Below are positions 6,079 to 7,767 of a DNA stretch of 7,767 bases, in pieces. This DNA is from Treponema sp. Lineage in GTDB: Bacteria > Spirochaetota > Spirochaetia > Treponematales > Breznakiellaceae. Below the pieces are notes generated by a model. The model did not search any database. It was not told the origin of the DNA and saw only the letters and a program-made list of their open reading frames with translations. Location: contig JAISOQ010000277.1 in the NCBI GenBank assembly GCA_031275515.1, positions 1 to 7,767 of the forward strand. Direction: 5' to 3'. Position 1 is the first letter of the stretch. Each line of letters begins with the position of its first letter. Made by a program: the position numbers and the translations under genes.

Positions 6079-6662
6079 TGTACTCCTCCCATCCATGCTG
6101 CGGCGGCGGTTCCCGATGCTTTGACCAGGGACGCCACTGCCCGGCTCGTAATCGTAGACGCGGTGATGGCGGCAACATCTTCCTTCGCTTCAAAGGGATC
6201 GGTCACGGGCTTCCCCGCGAACTGGCCGTAAAAGGTAAGTTTCGCGGCTTTATCCACAAAGTAGGAGGCCGACGCCGCATTGGCCCCCAAGCCGGGGGTG
6301 TCCTGGTGTTCCAGTATCTTGACCCCCGCAATCCTGCCGTCCGCCTTGACGCCCACCAGGACCGTGATGAGGCCCCCGTAACTGGGTCCTGACGCCCGTA
6401 TGGCCGTTCCCAGCAGGACGTCCCCCTGTTTGATTGCGTACTGGCTGCCGAAGATCACCGTACTCTGGGGGCTGGCAATCTCCCCGGTAATGTCCGAAAA
6501 AACATCGGCCCTGGGGAAAAGGTCTTTTAACGCGACTTCCAGGTCCGCCTGGGACCGCTGGGCGATAATTTCTTTCGTGCCATTGTACACCAGGGCCAGT
6601 CCCACACAGGCTGCGGCAGCGAAACACGCCAGGACCAGGCCCAGTTTCAGCATATTCTTCAT
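6075..6662 (-). CDS. rnfG: Electron transport complex subunit RnfG (covalent-FMN protein)
   Basis: RnfG is anchored by one N-terminal helix, has a periplasmic FMN domain and carries FMN bound to a threonine; ApbE attaches it. Seen (195 residues): a hydrophobic segment at about 5-25, then an extracytoplasmic domain with GLITVLVGV, VKILEHQDTPGLGANA (115-130) and the flavin site region AAITASTITSRAV (165-176), where T170 is the expected attachment residue. The usual core is [S/T]GAT preceded by Asp; here it is TAST and the position six before T170 is Ala, a variant worth checking. Start choice: ATG at 6662 overlaps the rnfD TGA (ATGA) and has GGAGG seven bases upstream. The open frame reaches back to 6821, but that part lies inside rnfD in another frame and gives no membrane-anchor start. 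The protein is otherwise of typical length. Confidence 0.94.
   Translation of the reverse strand: MKNMLKLGLVLACFAAAACVGLALVYNGTKEIIAQRSQADLEVALKDLFPRADVFSDITGEIASPQSTVIFGSQYAIKQGDVLLGTAIRASGPSYGGLITVLVGVKADGRIAGVKILEHQDTPGLGANAASASYFVDKAAKLTFYGQFAGKPVTDPFEAKEDVAAITASTITSRAVASLVKASGTAAAAWMGGVQ
6085..6089 (-). promoter_or_regulatory. Ribosome binding site of rnfE (fixes the start at 6078)
   Basis: The minus strand reads GGAGG here, extended to GGAGGAG through 6083, with the core six bases before ATG 6078-6076. It supports that start over the in-frame ATG at 6096-6094. Confidence 0.75.
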
Positions 6663-7708
6663 TTTGATGCCTCCGGCTTTTGCCTGCCGCCTGGGACGGC
6701 GGAGCCGATCTTCTTTTTCGGTACAAATCCGTACTTCTTCTGTAAAAACCGGTTCAGGAAGGGCGTACAGGCGTTCATGATGAGGATGCCGTAGGTTACC
6801 CCTTCGGGATAGTTCCCCCATTTACGGATAAGCGCCGTGATAAGCCCCGCGCCGAACCCGAAGATGAGTTTACCCGTGGCGGTCATAGGGGCGGACACAT
6901 AATCGGTGGCCATGAACACCGCTCCAAAGAGTACCCCGCCGCTCAGGATGCCGGCAAGGGGGTCCGCCCCAAGAACCAGGGAGGCGAGGAAGGCGGCGGC
7001 GGTCATGGCTGCGGGCGCCCGCCAGTCGATAACTTTCTTAACCAGAAGGTATACCGCCCCGGCCAGGATGAGCAGGATCGAAGTTTCGCCTATACAGCCC
7101 CCATGATTCCCCAAGAACAGGGTCCTGATGGTGGACCAGTAATCCGGCGCGGCCTGAAAACCTGCGCCGGCGAAATCCGCCCCGAGATCCCCGGCGGTCC
7201 CTCCAAGTTTGAGGATTCCCAGGGGGGTGGCGGCGCTTACCGCATCGGCGGCAAATCCCGCCGGACGATGCCAGGTGGTGATCGCCGCGGGAAAGCTCAT
7301 GATGAGGAAGGCCCGGCCTGTGAGGGCGGGGTTGAACACATTGGCCCCCAGGCCGCCGAAGAATTCCTTTGCCACAACGACCGCGAAGACTGCGCCCAGG
7401 GCGGTCATCCACCAGGAGGTGGACGGGGGCAGGACAAGGGCCAAAAGCAAGCCGGACACCGCCGCGGAAAGGTCCGCGATCCGGCGTTCCTGTTTGGTGA
7501 CGAGCCGGAACAGGGCTTCCGCCGCCGCCGCCGCGGCTATGGAGACCACAACATTGATGAGAGCCCTAAGTCCGAACAGGGCAATCCCGAAGATCGTTAC
7601 CGGCGCCAGGGCGATAAGCACATGGAGCATCAAGGTCCGGGCCGCTGTCGGCGACGCAATATGGGGACTTGACGCCAATAGGATGGGTTTTTGGTTGGTT
7701 TCTGCCAT
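6659..7708 (-). CDS. rnfD: Electron transport complex subunit RnfD (covalent-FMN membrane subunit)
   Basis: RnfD is an integral membrane subunit related to NqrB; it carries covalent FMN and is part of the ion-pumping core. Seen (349 residues): an N-terminal SPHIASPTAARTLMLHVLIAL that matches the family's start. Multiple hydrophobic segments follow, with the conserved FGGLGANVFNPALTGRAFL (117-135). The flavinylation motif is DAVSAATPLG (155-164), with T161 as the expected FMN-bearing residue. A later block, TDYVSAPMTATGKLIFG (268-284), and GNYPEGVTYGILIMN (298-312) are diagnostic. The C-terminus is short and basic. ATG at 7708-7706 has AAGGAA at 7719-7714, five bases upstream, which overlaps the rnfC stop. 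The gene starts nine bases after that stop. Its TGA overlaps the rnfG ATG. It appears complete. An ApbE-type flavin transferase, needed for maturation, is not in this window. Confidence 0.96.
   Translation of the reverse strand: MAETNQKPILLASSPHIASPTAARTLMLHVLIALAPVTIFGIALFGLRALINVVVSIAAAAAAEALFRLVTKQERRIADLSAAVSGLLLALVLPPSTSWWMTALGAVFAVVVAKEFFGGLGANVFNPALTGRAFLIMSFPAAITTWHRPAGFAADAVSAATPLGILKLGGTAGDLGADFAGAGFQAAPDYWSTIRTLFLGNHGGCIGETSILLILAGAVYLLVKKVIDWRAPAAMTAAAFLASLVLGADPLAGILSGGVLFGAVFMATDYVSAPMTATGKLIFGFGAGLITALIRKWGNYPEGVTYGILIMNACTPFLNRFLQKKYGFVPKKKIGSAVPGGRQKPEASK
6670..6674 (-). promoter_or_regulatory. Ribosome binding site of rnfG (fixes the start at 6662)
   Basis: The minus strand reads GGAGG, seven bases before ATG 6662-6660. 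It lies inside the last codons of rnfD and rules in the short form of RnfG rather than the frame-extended start at 6821. Confidence 0.8.
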
Positions 7709-7717
7709 AACGATTCC

Positions 7718-7767
7718 TTATTTCCTCCCCGCTTCCGCGGAAGCCTGGGCCGTCTGCGCCGCAAGAG
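7718..7767 (-). CDS. rnfC: RnfC, last 15 codons (partial)
   Basis: Seen: on the minus strand, from the right edge, a frame reads LAAQTAQASAEAGRK and then TAA (7720-7718). Known: RnfC, the NADH/FMN and iron-sulfur subunit, commonly ends in an Ala-, Gln- and Lys-rich tail, and rnfC precedes rnfD in the rnfCDGEAB order found here. The assignment rests mainly on position, since 15 low-complexity residues carry no family motif by themselves. The upstream part, the iron-sulfur ligands and the operon promoter all lie beyond the window. The stop codon overlaps the ribosome binding site of rnfD, nine bases before its ATG. Confidence 0.72.
   Translation of the reverse strand, partial: LAAQTAQASAEAGRK

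Noticed and set aside
6660..6821. Longer RnfG reading frame starting at 6821
   Set aside because: The added residues are charged, lie inside rnfD, and would precede the membrane anchor; the ATG at 6662 has the proper ribosome binding site and overlap.
7103..7672. A 189-codon plus-strand open frame opposite rnfD
   Set aside because: It is Gly/Arg-rich without any motif, and is a shadow of rnfD.
1..7767. tRNA, rRNA, CRISPR array or riboswitch
   Set aside because: I found no cloverleaf, no regularly spaced repeats and no leader long enough for a riboswitch; the only stretch of some length without an intact gene is 218-553.

Overview
This 7.8-kb, GC-rich window looks like an anaerobic bacterium with an Rnf complex. 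The rnfCDGEAB gene order, the methyltransferases and the C-terminal ATPase together suggest a spirochaete of the Treponema type, but that is a guess from gene content, not from a marker gene.

Left part, + strand (1-2459). The window opens in the last 71 codons of an RlmM-like (FtsJ-fold) rRNA 2'-O-methyltransferase. It is followed at 218-412 by a decayed IS1595-type transposase fragment on the minus strand. A consensus-like promoter (519-546) then leads into a THUMP-domain/N6_Mtase RNA methyltransferase of the RlmL/YpsC family (554-1849). Thirteen bases later comes a TetR-type regulator (1863-2459), probably on the same transcript.

Right part, - strand (2493-7767). This is one tight operon read right to left: rnfC (last codons only), rnfD, rnfG, rnfE, rnfA, rnfB, then a 502-residue AAA+ ATPase of the DUF815 family. 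Four junctions (D/G, G/E, E/A and B/ATPase) are the same 4-base ATGA stop/start overlap, so translation is probably coupled along most of the operon. The Rnf proteins form a membrane ferredoxin:NAD+ oxidoreductase that couples electron transfer to Na+ or H+ movement. RnfB and RnfC are the iron-sulfur/electron-input and NAD-side subunits, RnfD and RnfG carry covalent FMN, and RnfA and RnfE share a membrane iron-sulfur centre. All subunits seen here keep their key cofactor residues, apart from a variant flavinylation motif in RnfG.

The two operons converge at 2460-2492. A perfect 12-bp stem-loop sits in the last codons of the TetR gene.

Most of the window is ordinary. The points most worth a second look are the ATPase coupled to rnfB, the possibly leaderless methyltransferase promoter, and the transposase scar between two 23S rRNA methyltransferase genes.
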